DNA from: Larix sibirica
Lineage: Eukaryota > Streptophyta > Pinopsida > Pinales > Pinaceae
Direction: 5' to 3'
NCBI GenBank assembly: GCA_004151065.3
Contig: NWUY0300036468.1
Coordinates: forward strand, 2,716 to 31,109
DNA length: 28,394 bases
The translations under genes and the position numbers were made by a program. Of this stretch, positions 10,611 to 20,486 are shown piece after piece (the stretch's first letter is position 1; each line of letters starts with the position of its first letter). The notes under the pieces were generated by a model. The model was not told the origin of the DNA, did no database searches, and saw only the letters and a program-made list of their open reading frames with translations.

Positions 10611-11998
10611 AAAAGTTGTTAGAAAAATCAAACTGTCAAGTTTTAGATATAAATATGATTGTTAAAATGTCAACAGTGGTAGAATCTAAGGAAATAAATG
10701 TACAAGAATCTTTTTTAGGCATAAATCCAAAGTTTGCTAATTCTACATGGTATGAAAGCATAGTGTTATATTTGCAAAATATTAAATATCCACCTGCTCT
10801 TGATAAAGCCAAGGCTAGATATTTGAAATTAAGAGCAATTTAGTATTGTATTTTCGATGAATATTTGTATTGGAAAGATCCACTAGGAATTCTACTAAAT
10901 TGTGTTATTGAAGAAGAAACATAAAGGTTGATAACTGAGTTTCATAAAGGTGTGTGTGGAGGCCATCATGCCTGGAGAGCTACAACATATAATATATTAA
11001 GAGCTGGGTAGTATTGGCCCACATTATTTTAGATGTCAACACAATGGTCAAAGCATGCACATAATGCCAATTATTTGCAAGAAAACAGAAATTGGTACCT
11101 CTACCACTCAAACCTGTCAAAGTAGGAGCACCTTTTCAATGACAGGGATTGGATTTCATAGGTGAGATTCATCCTAGAACTCAAGTGGGAAACATAGATT
11201 GATTCTTACATCCATAGATGATTTCACACAATGGGTGGAAGCCATTCCTACTAGAGCAGCCAATGAGGAAGTCGTCATCAAATTCCTAGAAGAAGATATT
11301 TTGTCCAGGTTTGGATATCCTAGAAAAACAATTACTGACAGTGCATAGGATTTTAAGCTTGCCAAGTTGATGCAATTCTACCAAGATTATAACATAGAAC
11401 TTGGACATTGAACTCCTTATTATCCAAAAAGAAATGGCTTTGTAGAATCCTCAAACAAGAGTTTGATCACAATAATAATAACAAATGTTATCTTGAAGAA
11501 AGAAAGATTGGGATTCCCATCTCAAATATGCTTTGTGGGTAGACATAATAAGTACCAAACGGTCAATAGGTACCTCACCTTTTCAGCTAGTATATGGTAA
11601 AGAGGTTGTATTCCCTATTCAATTAGGAATGCTAGTCATGAAGCTAATATAGAATGAAGAAGAGGAACCAAATGACAAGTAGATGAGGATCCATCAATTG
11701 ATTGAAGTGCAATAAACAAGAGAACACGTGGCTGATAAAACCCAGGTACATCAAGAGAAGATGAAAGCTAGTTTTGATAAGAAGGCCATGCAAAGAAATT
11801 TTCAACTAGGGGACCTAGTGCTAAAATGGGATTCCAGAAGATAAGACAAAGGCAAGCATGGAAAATTTGATAATCTATTGATGGGACCTTTTCAAGTTTC
11901 AGCAGTCCAAGGAAACAATACATATACTCTTTCTCATATGGAGGGTGAAACTCTGGGAACTCCTGTGGATGGGAGGTTTCTTAAACGTTTTCTGTAGT
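10611..11998 (+). pseudogene. INT: Integrase pseudogene (unit B)
   Basis: Integrase joins the DNA copy to the host chromosome. An N-terminal region (10616-10843; VQESFLGINPKFANSTWYES) leads to an HHCC zinc finger: His residues in HKGVCGGHHAW (about 10951-10980) and a C-x-x-C pair at 11055-11066 with a stop between the cysteines. The catalytic core keeps all three acids: Asp in GLDFIG (11152), Asp in ITDSA (11337) and Glu in GFVESSNKS (11445); the last two are 36 codons apart, the standard DX35E spacing. The C-terminus (about 11600-11998) reads FQVSAVQGNNTYTLSHMEG and GRFLKRFL and matches window positions 1-418. Many stops and frameshifts. No chromodomain is seen. Confidence 0.9.
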
Positions 11999-12602
11999 AT
12001 TGAAAATTTGAAGATCTAAAGAACTCTCAAGTATGTACAATAATAGTTAAATTCAAATTCTTTTTCTTTTTTGTTCTTACTTTTCCTTTAAAGATTCAAT
12101 TAATGGGATACTACTTGAAGTTTTTAATGGGCAGGAAATGCATAGTCAAAATAAGGAGGCGAAATCCATAACCCAATACAAAAGCGCTAGTCTATTGTTC
12201 TTAGCACCTCACAAGTGAAATATTGTCCCTGTTAGAGCCAATGTTAGCACAAGAATAAATTTCAAGCTACAAGGGCTTAACATGTGCCATGGAGAGCTAA
12301 AATGAATTATAACATAGAAAACAAAATGTAGTTCTACATGAAAAGGGGTAAAAATATGTTAGCACTAGAGCACTAAGGCTTATACAAAGGATTAAACAAG
12401 CTAAGTACCCTAGCGCTAAAATAAAGCACAAGAAGAATGACATTAGTTCCCAAGTGTTAGAGGTTAAGGAGATAGGTGATCGTGGGTGGAAGACCTTGTT
12501 CCTATTAGAGCTTAGCACTCAAGTTCCGATCCTAATGATCCAAGTAACCAAGGGCCTAGAACCAAATGCCATGGTAAGAGGCACTATATGGGAACCTAGA
12601 AA
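11999..12602 (+). other. Spacer between pol and extra ORF (unit B)
   Basis: Aligns with 419-1004 of unit A, including the GLEPNA/VLEPNV-like ends near 12555 and 950. No recognised gene. It ends at AGAAA (12598-12602), the junction of an internal deletion relative to unit A. Confidence 0.6.
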
Positions 12603-14057
12603 CATGGGAGTTGGTTAGTGGGATAGTATGGATTGATACCATACAATATACATAGGGTAAATATGGAAAGTTAACATGCCAAACAATAGTAGTTCCTACC
12701 CCTCAAGTGCAAGAGATAGGAGCAATAGAATAGCATTAGAGGTTAATTCAGACATGGAAACATAGGAGCTAGAAGAAGAGCATACAAGTAAGAAATCCAG
12801 GACTAAAGGAGATGAGGGAAATCAACAAGCCTTGGTAGAATTCATAGCGGTATAAGATACAACTAGTGGGTCAGAAGGAACCTTTAGTCAACCTTGAGTA
12901 GTTCCAAAAATACTTGTGATTACAGTTGAACACCTCCCATCAACAATTCTAGCAACTTTTGAGGCACAATCCAGCTCAACATAAACTGGAGCTACTCAAT
13001 CTCAATCCACCCTATTTTCTCAATTCATGGATATAAAGTGCCATAATATTAACATTATGAGGGACACATATCCTAAGACATGGGGGGACATGACTCAAAA
13101 TAAATTTCTATGAGTGGTACACCACAAAGAGGGAACCTTTAAAATTTCCTTTTTAGAGCCAAGGGTCCCAAAGGTGAGAACATATGATGACTACAAAGCC
13201 ACATAGATAAAAGCCAAATTTAATGAAATAAGACCTATTAACATAGTGGATTTTTATAGACAATATTTTGAGCTATTGTGCAAGGACATCCTTCAATCCT
13301 CTCCAAATGTCAAAAAGATGCATGCATTAGTGCAGAAGATTGAAAACCAGTTTAAGATGGAGAAGGTGACCACCAAGGCTAAGTAGTTGACTATCAAATA
13401 ACTAGAACATAAAATTGTTACATTGGGGGATAATCCAACTGATCCCACTGTTGTGAAATTGTTAATTCAACAAAAGGATAATGAGATCCAAGTGTTGAAG
13501 AATAATTTGAAGCTACAAGATGTGGAACATGTGCAGACCCCATAGTTATTGGTGCTACAGGAGGATAAGGAGAAAATATACAAGCAAATGCTAGACTATA
13601 AGAGCTCTATGGAGCAATACAGAGACAAGGTGATTGACCTAGAACTATAGGTTTCTAGGATGGAATTATAAAATACAACAATTACAACTCAAGCCACCCC
13701 ACAATCCATTGAAGGGGGAGGTAAAGTTATGCTAGATATGGACATGAAGCAAGTAGAGATAAACAATATGGAGAAGAATATGGAAGTTAAGGAGGCGGAA
13801 ATTATAGCTCGGAAGAATGATAAAAGAGAAAATGATGAGCTCATTGAATAGGTAAATCAAGAAAGAGATGAGTTGTAGAAAGAGAAGACCTATTGTTAAA
13901 AAGTATCATAGGGGAGAACCAAACACACCCTTTGAAATTGGACATCAACATAAATCTTCAAACATCTGGTTTATTTTGAGCTAATACAAGATGAAAGAGT
14001 TGGAAGGTACCTAATCAATAGATATAAAAAGGATATATGTATAGCTGAAAATAAAAT
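12603..14057 (+). pseudogene. Extra-ORF remnant of unit B (coiled-coil half only)
   Basis: Aligns with about 2966-4410 of unit A. The coiled-coil text is clear at about 13315-13860: MHALVQKIENQFKMEKVTTK, LIQQKDNEIQVLKNNLKL, MLDYKSSMEQYRDKVIDLEL and KQVEINNMEKNMEVKEAEII. The N-terminal half present in unit A at 1832-2960 is missing, and the C-terminal 190 or so codons are missing too. Stops differ in position from those of unit A, so both copies decayed independently from one longer ORF. Function unknown. Confidence 0.6.
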
Positions 14058-14311
14058 AGTTGTTCCATCAATTCCTCCATTCCATTCACCCCTTCATTAT
14101 CAAGATTCCTGAATATAAATGTGTGAAATGCCTCTAACGTTGAATGTCTTACAACAATTTTGCCTATTTTCCTTGTGTATCTCAAATAGTTAAAAGAAAA
14201 CATGAAAACAATATTACCTAAGGAAATTTGAGCTCTAAATCCAAATCAAATTGAGTTTGTATCGTGCCTTGGCATATTCTTTTATATTTTGGAACATCTT
14301 AGGGGATAACA
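14058..14311 (+). repeat. Truncated 3' LTR of unit B
   Basis: These 254 bases match the last 254 bases of the complete LTR (5624-5877), with substitutions and small indels. The end GATAACA agrees with the AACA end of the complete copy. The first 593 bases of the LTR are missing because of a deletion that joined the extra ORF directly to this point. DNA after 14311 no longer matches the element. Confidence 0.8.
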
Positions 14312-15132
14312 TATCTATTAAGGATCGCATGACCTTACGTAATGTTTGTCTTTACCAAAGTAATCTCATGACAGAGACTTGTCCTAGTGAGGGTTGTTAG
14401 ATGTCACTTGACAATTTTAAGGTCCAAAGTATAGGAGAGTCATGTGTCGATATCCGCTGCAGAATTCCATAGGATTTTCCCCATGTGGCAAAGAGATATT
14501 TCTATGTTGGGAAGATGTCATGGGACCCCATCCCATTTCTTTGTAGTCAATAACACCAAGTTCAAAGTCATCATTGATATGGGATAAGATACCTTAGGAT
14601 AAACCCTAGTTACTTGCAAAAAACCTTCAGCTAAAACCACAGACCTGCATCACCACCACATACCTCCAAACTCCTCTCCAAAATTTGACCATACCTTTGA
14701 GCATAAGTACTTTCATTTCATATTAAGGTCTCCAATATTATAACTATATTGTACAATGAATATATATAACCTAAGACACTTCAATTGGGAAAGCCTAGAA
14801 ATTATGAGTGTTCTTTCTTTTATATATTGTTGTTTTAAATCTCATTGTTGTTGCTTTGAAAGTTAAGGTTGTTTTTATTGATGCAACACATTGCATATGA
14901 ATTACATGATATGCAGTAGCATTAGAACCAACGTTAATTTCAAATTAGTTGGAGCATCAATCTTTAAATCTTTAAATTTCTTAAAGTTTAAACTTTAGTA
15001 TTAAGAAAATATAGATATTTCAAATTTCTATTAAACAAATACTAAATTTATTTTCATCTTCATTAGATTTTACTTCATAACAAAACTATCTAGTGTCTTA
15101 TTGCAAGGATTAAAAAAAATAAAATAACATAT
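14312..15132. other. AT-rich non-coding DNA, nothing recognised
   Basis: This is flanking DNA after the Ty3 array. I see no gene, tRNA or known repeat. The first 400 bases are less AT-rich and have a coding-like feel (for example FPMWQRDISMLGR near 14470-14510) but no family I can name; the rest is AT-rich with A/T runs. Confidence 0.4.
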
Positions 15133-15329
15133 ATTTGTATACAATAAATTGTTATACACTTAAACCGGAAAATTTTAGAGGCAAAATTTATCCCATGGAC
15201 TAATTTGTCATGCTTATTTAAAAAAAGGATTCACCAATTTCCATTTTTTTTAGAAAATGATTCACCCAAATTCCATGGGATAATTTTTTATTATTATAAG
15301 CATTGCCAAATCTTCATAAACTATATAAA
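15133..15329. repeat. Direct repeat, left copy, ending at the N gap
   Basis: This 197-bp stretch is repeated at 15519-15672 on the other side of the gap. It begins ATTTGTATACAATAAATTG and ends ACTATATAAA exactly where the Ns begin. It has about 43 extra bases (around 15210-15252) that the right copy lacks. Confidence 0.85.
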
Positions 15330-15518
15330 NNNNNNNNNNNNNNNNNNNNNNNNNNNNNNNNNNNNNNNNNNNNNNNNNNNNNNNNNNNNNNNNNNNNNNN
15401 NNNNNNNNNNNNNNNNNNNNNNNNNNNNNNNNNNNNNNNNNNNNNNNNNNNNNNNNNNNNNNNNNNNNNNNNNNNNNNNNNNNNNNNNNNNNNNNNNNNN
15501 NNNNNNNNNNNNNNNNNN
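15330..15518. other. Assembly gap (189 N)
   Basis: A run of 189 Ns. Its edges coincide with the end of one repeat copy and the start of the other. Apparent open frames that cross the Ns have no meaning. Confidence 0.99.
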
Positions 15519-15672
15519 ATTTGTATACAATAAATTGTTATACACATAAACCAAAAAATTTTAGAGGTAAAATTTAGCACATGGACTAATTTTTTGAAAA
15601 TGATTCACCCAAATTCCATAGGATAATTTTTTATTATTATAAGCATTGCCAAATCTTCATAAACTATATAAA
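15519..15672. repeat. Direct repeat, right copy, starting at the N gap
   Basis: This 154-bp stretch repeats 15133-15329 with a few substitutions and one internal deletion of about 43 bases. It starts at the first base after the gap and continues into unique AT-rich DNA after 15672. Confidence 0.85.
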
Positions 15673-16051
15673 TTCCTTAGAAATTTGAATTTTTTACAAA
15701 AATATTGCCAAACGTTTTATAGTTGGAAATTTAAGGATTAATAAGATTTGCCAAAGTTTCTACACTTAAAAAATTATGGATCCTTAAAATTTTCCTTGCA
15801 CAAATAAATATAGCATTAATGAAGTGTCATAGCAACACAAATAGAGCTTTAAAATCTTAAAGCACTAAATTATTCAGTAGTTTGTCGAAGTCTATAATGG
15901 TACATATATATCCCCCAAAAATCTTCCATATCTCTCACATTTATAATCACAACTATGTGAATGAACACATATAGGAAAAGTAATATTTATCCATACACTT
16001 CAATTTTATTTCATATTCTTCTAAAATCTATCATTTGCCACCAATCTATGC
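15673..16051. other. AT-rich non-coding DNA
   Basis: No gene or known element is seen. The stretch is rich in A/T runs. Confidence 0.4.
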
Positions 16052-16213
16052 GTTGACCCAATGACTATCACCACTATCATCCACCCATAAACATGTTTTG
16101 TTCATTCCACTTATTATTTCCTTGCTATCTGTGTTGATCCAATGAATATCAACACTACCATCCACCCATAAACAAGTTATGTTCATCCTACTTGCTATTT
16201 CCTTCTTCTTCAA
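16052..16213. repeat. 81-bp tandem repeat, two copies
   Basis: Copy 1 begins at 16052 (GTTGACCCAATGACTATCA) and copy 2 at 16133 (GTTGATCCAATGAATATCA), a period of exactly 81 bp. Both contain the block CATCCACCCATAAACA. The period is a multiple of three, and the minus strand stays open across both copies (16046-16258), giving a 27-residue repeat with CLWVD and HWIN/HWVN. I do not regard this as a gene because no family or start context supports it. Confidence 0.7.
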
Positions 16214-16355
16214 ATGTTTTTTTTTTGTCATTATATATCTCAACACCCATTTAAGCATAAGGAATGGAGATTAATATTCCTGAAGAAAAGAGCGAGAAAC
16301 TATGGTTTTCCAAGTGGACAAAGTAGCTTTGAAGGACAAGTATTTCATGCCTAGA

Positions 16356-16840
16356 ATTTTTGGTTAGCTAGTCTTGTTTTACAAATTTTAGTAATTTTTC
16401 AGTTTATTTAATCACATTCAATCAATTTTCTAACATTCTTTGGTAAAATTTTCAGTTTATTTAATCCCATTCAATAAAAAATTTAACATTTAATTATTTT
16501 TTGCAACATTTAATTCATAATGCTATTGCTTCATCTAAATAAAATGGGGTATGATTCTAGCCAACAAAACTACAGCCAAGACACTTGTGGTACTTTGTTT
16601 GAGTCTTCTTTATTTTCATTTGGAATTTTTGGTTAACTAGTCTTGTTTTGCAAAATTTGGTAAATTTCTCATTTTATTTAATCACATTTAATAAAGTTTC
16701 TAACATTTAATTCTTGTTTATAACATTTAATTCATATTGATATTGCCCCCTCTCAACAACAAGGGGTTTGATTCTAGCCAACGAAATTACATTCAAGACA
16801 CTCGTGTTACATTGTTCGAGGCTGATGCTCAGCTTCTCTA
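16356..16840. repeat. Degenerate direct repeats before and within the duplicated segment
   Basis: A unit beginning AATTTTTGGTTAGCTAGTCT at about 16356 recurs from about 16624 (AATTTTTGGTTAACTAGTCT), followed in both by CATTTAATTCATA and then a GATTCTAGCCAAC block (16552 and 16772). A third GATTCTATCCAAC block is at 17278. The copies differ by many substitutions and indels, so they are older than the near-identical 1.9-kb duplication that contains most of them. Confidence 0.6.
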
Positions 16841-16863
16841 GGGGGCGTTGATTGTGCCAATGG

Positions 16864-17037
16864 GCTTGAGCAGCTCATTTCTGATTTAATATTCCAAGTT
16901 TTGAAACAAATAATTTGAGGAATGAGGACCTTATTCTTGTCGTGGCTTAGGCTTGAGCAGGTTATTCCTGATTTAATATTCCAAGTTTTGAAAAAAAAAA
17001 GTGAGGAATGAGGACCTTAGTCCTGGTGTGGCTTCCA
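16864..17037. repeat. 87-bp tandem repeat
   Basis: GCTTGAGCAG starts at 16864 and again at 16951. Both are followed by ATTCCTGATTTAATATTCCA-like text, GAGGAATGAGGACCTTA and GTGGCTT. The copies differ by several substitutions and a few bases in the A-run. The same tandem is at 24071-24244 in the second copy of the large duplication. Confidence 0.75.
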
Positions 17038-17099
17038 AGAAAAACTAGGGTCTATTCAATGCTAATTTCACACCTAACTATGTGCTCCATGCTGCTACG

Positions 17100-17154
17100 G
17101 GACATACCAACAATTGGATTTGATCCAACTCTCAATCCTGCAGTTGGTATGCCC
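17100..17154. repeat. Inverted repeat (hairpin-capable)
   Basis: CATACCAAC at 17103-17111 is the exact reverse complement of GTTGGTATG at 17143-17151, and the three bases outside each arm mostly pair as well. The loop is 31 bases. The twin lies 7207 bases downstream. Function unknown. Confidence 0.5.
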
Positions 17155-17181
17155 CACAGCCGCATCATTAATTTTTGCATT

Positions 17182-17268
17182 GCAGGGTGCTTATTGCATG
17201 CCCTCCATCTCAACAACGTAATGTTGCGGCTGCAGGGTGCTTATTGCACACCCTCCATCTCAATGGTG
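17182..17268. repeat. 50-bp tandem repeat
   Basis: GCAGGGTGCTTATTGCA begins at 17182 and again at 17232, each followed by a CCCTCCATCTCAA block. The period is 50 bp. Twin at 24389-24475. Confidence 0.7.
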
Positions 17269-18451
17269 TGGGGTTTGATTCTATCCAACAACACTATAAC
17301 CAAGACACATGTTTCTTTGTTCAAGGCCAATGCTCAACTTCTCCAAGCAATGTTGAATTGTGCCAGTGGGATTGAGCAAGCTTTTAGCATTGTTGTTAAG
17401 GCTGATTTGATATTGTTTACAATCCGCATGACACTTTTCTAGGTTTTGAAACCATGAATTCAATTTCGGGAATGTAAACTGAAAGAAAAAAATAGTACAA
17501 GATTGAAAAGAAAGTGTTCCCTCAAAAGACTATTATAAATCCCCTTGAATCCCAACTTGAAATATGATCCGTGTGGGGTGTAAGTTATAGATACAAAGGA
17601 AACGTTAATTCTTCCATAAATTATCCATAAGTGGTTAGATTTGTTTTAATGGATTGCAACCAGACATCCATATAATCACAGAAGGGCCATTTTAACATAA
17701 CTATATTCTGAGCCTCCCTATACATTATCCACATTATAGGTGTATGTATTGTTATGATTTTTAAACTCAAATCCAGTATTGTGTAGCCATGGAACACGAG
17801 AATTTGTATATGGCTAGGGTTTGTTTATATAGTTTATCATCTTCAATCAATACTCAAATGGAGAATCCCACAGAAGAATTTGAGGAGGAAATCTAGGATG
17901 TTGTTTCATCTTATCCCAATACCAGAGATTCCAAGCTTGAATCCTAGGAAATCAAGAAGGTCAGATAAATTGCCTTTACTTCTTGACAACTTCCCACGAC
18001 CTTGAGCATGATTCTTCACAGCCTTGTGAATGAAGAGAAATGCCAATAATGTTTTGCACATTAGGCATCAATTCGCCCCTGTGAATATACCTAACTACTC
18101 AAGAATATAAAGAAGGGAGAATCAGAGGAGTATTATGATAATTTTGTATTATTCTGTTGAAGATGTTGGGAAGAGGAGGATGACCAACAAGTGAAAATTT
18201 TCATTTGGGGTTTCATGCGATTTATTGGGGATAAAAATTGACTGATAAGCATCTAGGTTCACCAAGTTTTCTAGTAAACAAAGACCAAGGTCCTTCTACC
18301 AGGGCCATTTTGTATTGAGCAAGAAGTGGGATTTAATAGAAGAACATTGTAATACTTTCACTGGATACCATAGGTAGGGTCATCAACTACATAAAACATC
18401 AGGAAATACGCTATTGAGGATTACAATGTAAGCCATATGACATTTTCCTTA

Positions 18452-20104
18452 CATTGAATGTTATATATGCAAGGTATATATTTTAGTCATATTAATGTGA
18501 AATCCAAAATAAATTAAGTATTTTTCATGCTTGTGCACATATGTGGCTATGAGTGACAATTTGGGATTTTGTTTTTAGAATTCTTGCCCCCTAAATGTGT
18601 GTTCAGAGAATGTATCAAGTGAACAATTCAAGTATGATTTTACTTGAAAAACCCCTTCTTTTGAGGAATCAAAGGGGATACCCCTTGAAGAGACTCAATC
18701 TTCCTAGAGATGCATGTTTAGTTCTCACAACATATCCCAAGCCTTAGCTTTGATGGACTCCATAGATTCATGAGTGTTTTTTTATGTTGTTACTCAACTT
18801 AGTGGTCCTAATAGTAAGTATTCCATACAAAAGACAACTTTGTTTATTTTAAAGTTTGTCTAGAGCTTGGGCTAACAATTAGCGTAAATATTTTGTCATA
18901 TTCAATATAGAAGTGAAGAAATACAAAATCATCCCCTATGTCCAAATGTTGCTTGGAATTGTTAGAGCTTGAATACATAAGTCAAACTTTGCATTGCTAA
19001 GTTTTTAAGTTTTTGGAGGTCAAATGTGCATTGATGATGTATTCTTTTTTTGTCATAGTCAACACATTTTGGTAAAATTTCATATGTCAAAGATTTACCT
19101 AATTGTCTCTCTTGCAAAAATCATAGTGAAATAGTTGGTGTCATATGGAATGTAGGAATGGTTTATGATATATTTCTTATAGGCTTGGAAAGGTAGGTAT
19201 TATCTCCCAATCCCAGATTGGGTTAAAATAAAATTTTGTCAAAATATACAATGAGCCTCAGACAAATTCAGGAACATTACATTGGAGCTTCATGATAGAT
19301 TCATATGCAAGAAAATAAGATCAAATAATTATGTTCTCCATGTCTTAAAGCATGACTAACTCACTAATAATTTTTGTGGTTTCCTTCTAATGTATTTTTC
19401 TGTGCATAGTTCTGAATAAAAGTATGAATACTTTGTTCATAATTGAAACGACTCACAGCATGGCGTTGGATCTCGAAGTGCTTCTTTGGAGGAAAGTGAG
19501 AGTATTGGTTCATTTTTTATTTTATTTTAAATTCTTTTCATAGTTTGGTTCGTTCAAAAACTCAACTACTCATATTATACCATCTTGAGTTTAGATACTG
19601 AAATGAACGGTGCTTCTTAAAAAATGTATGATATAAATTGAAGTCTTTTACCATGACAAGGTACTATATTTGAATATTATTTCATAGGGCAGATAAACTA
19701 TCCTTTTGAAAGAGGCCCTTTAAGTCCTCATTTTTGTGGTCAACATTCTCTTCATTGATATCCAATAAAGGAGAAGCATTGCATTGCTTTGCTTGTAAAC
19801 TACATGAAGTAATGAGTATTATTTTATAGAAATTGCGGTTTAATATTCTATAATTGTTTAATGTTTCCATGTTCTTGTTCTATCAGTATTGGTAATTGGT
19901 AATTGACAACATTTTAAGAATAGAGAGGAATTAACTCCTATAATTTTATTTTCTTGAAAATATATTGGCTCCCTAGGATATGCAACAACAAGAATAGGTT
20001 CTTCGGGTTCAACAACTCATCCATGATAACCTATTGGAACTTCTCTTGGATATGCATAAGCAAGTAGTGATGATGCTTATGGAAACATAAGTGATAGTGG
20101 GTAC
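18452..20104. other. Non-coding DNA, nothing recognised
   Basis: About 1.65 kb of AT-rich sequence without a convincing gene. The short open stretch on the minus strand at 19682-19870 has no recognisable family. Near 19970-20100 the plus strand shows LGYATTRIGSSGST and ASSDDAYGNISDSGY-like text, which could be a decayed exon or element part, but I cannot name it. Confidence 0.35.
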
Positions 20105-20461
20105 ATGCAAGTCTTGTCCTTTGTCATTTTAGGGTTTTGTTTGTTAGGTTTTATTGCGGTCACATGTTTCTATTGTGATGACTGGACCGAGAAACCCTAT
20201 TCTGAGGGTCCCTCCTTTGGATCACCTCGAAGTTCACCAAAAGTAAAGTGCTTATCGTGTGAAGGGGCCCATTTCATCTATTGTTGTTCCTTCTACTTTG
20301 GTTTCTGTGGAGGTTGTGTGGTCCGGGGCCAGATGGCTCGCTGGTCAATTTTTTTTCTAGTATTATGGAGGTTATTGGTTAGGACCTGCTCGCTATTGTG
20401 TAAGAGTCGAGGGTCAAAGGTAGAGTTATGGACACTTATAATATACATTCAAATCCCTTAG
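20105..20461 (+). other. 118-codon open stretch before the LINE RT
   Basis: An open stretch with a hydrophobic beginning (VLSFVILGFCLLGFIAVTCF) and several cysteines lies just upstream of the LINE RT. It is not an AP-endonuclease domain, which would be expected before an L1 RT. It may be part of the LINE 5' region, or a chance ORF in more GC-rich DNA. Not recognised. Confidence 0.25.
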
Positions 20462-20486
20462 ACCAAAATTTGATAGGGCAAAAAAA

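Larger units (their letters stand above)
5031..14311 (+). mobile_element. Ty3/gypsy unit B (Tat/Athila type), nearly complete, decayed
   Basis: This 9.3-kb unit runs LTR, PBS, leader, gag, protease, first RNase H-like domain, RT, second RNase H, integrase, extra-ORF remnant, truncated LTR. Compared with unit A it lacks the equivalents of 1005-2965 and of about 4410-5623, so the intact ancestor was probably about 12-12.5 kb, a size usual for Tat-type elements. No frame is intact. The base after the 3' LTR end is 14312; a target-site duplication cannot be tested because the left end of the array is outside the window. Confidence 0.85.
17008..17442 (+). other. 144-codon open stretch, not recognised
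   Basis: An ATG-initiated open stretch with an identical twin at 24215-24649. Its reading overlaps both tandem repeats, its composition is ordinary, and I recognise no domain. A weak likeness of the C-rich, LLQ-rich parts to plant X8-type domains is not convincing. Because the two copies are almost identical in all positions, coding included or not, their agreement is no evidence of selection. Most likely a chance ORF in a repeat. Confidence 0.2.
16529..18451. repeat. 1.9-kb duplicated segment, first copy
   Basis: This 1923-bp segment recurs at 23736-25658 at a constant offset of 7207 bases, that is, without a single net indel. Reading both copies I noticed only two substitutions (17497 G versus 24704 T; C versus T at about 18240/25447). 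The segment holds smaller repeats (87-bp and 50-bp tandems), a hairpin, an open stretch at 17008-17442 and no recognised protein family. Its right end is at 18451, after which the copies differ completely. Confidence 0.95.

Noticed and set aside
15205-15580. Open frames running through 15330-15518 on both strands
   Set aside because: They consist mostly of Ns and are artefacts of translating the gap.
16046-16258. A 70-codon minus-strand frame with a 27-residue repeat
   Set aside because: The 81-bp tandem repeat explains it; two copies of a period divisible by three stay open easily. No start context or homologous family is apparent.
17270-17430. Likeness of a C-rich, LLQAMLNCASG-like reading to plant X8 (callose-binding) domains
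   Set aside because: Only a few residues fit, the cysteine pattern is incomplete and the frame is not continuous with other X8 features.
17008-17442. A possible conserved gene because the 144-codon frame is identical in two places
   Set aside because: The identity covers the whole 1923-bp segment, including non-coding parts, so it shows recent duplication and not selection on a protein. No family is recognised.
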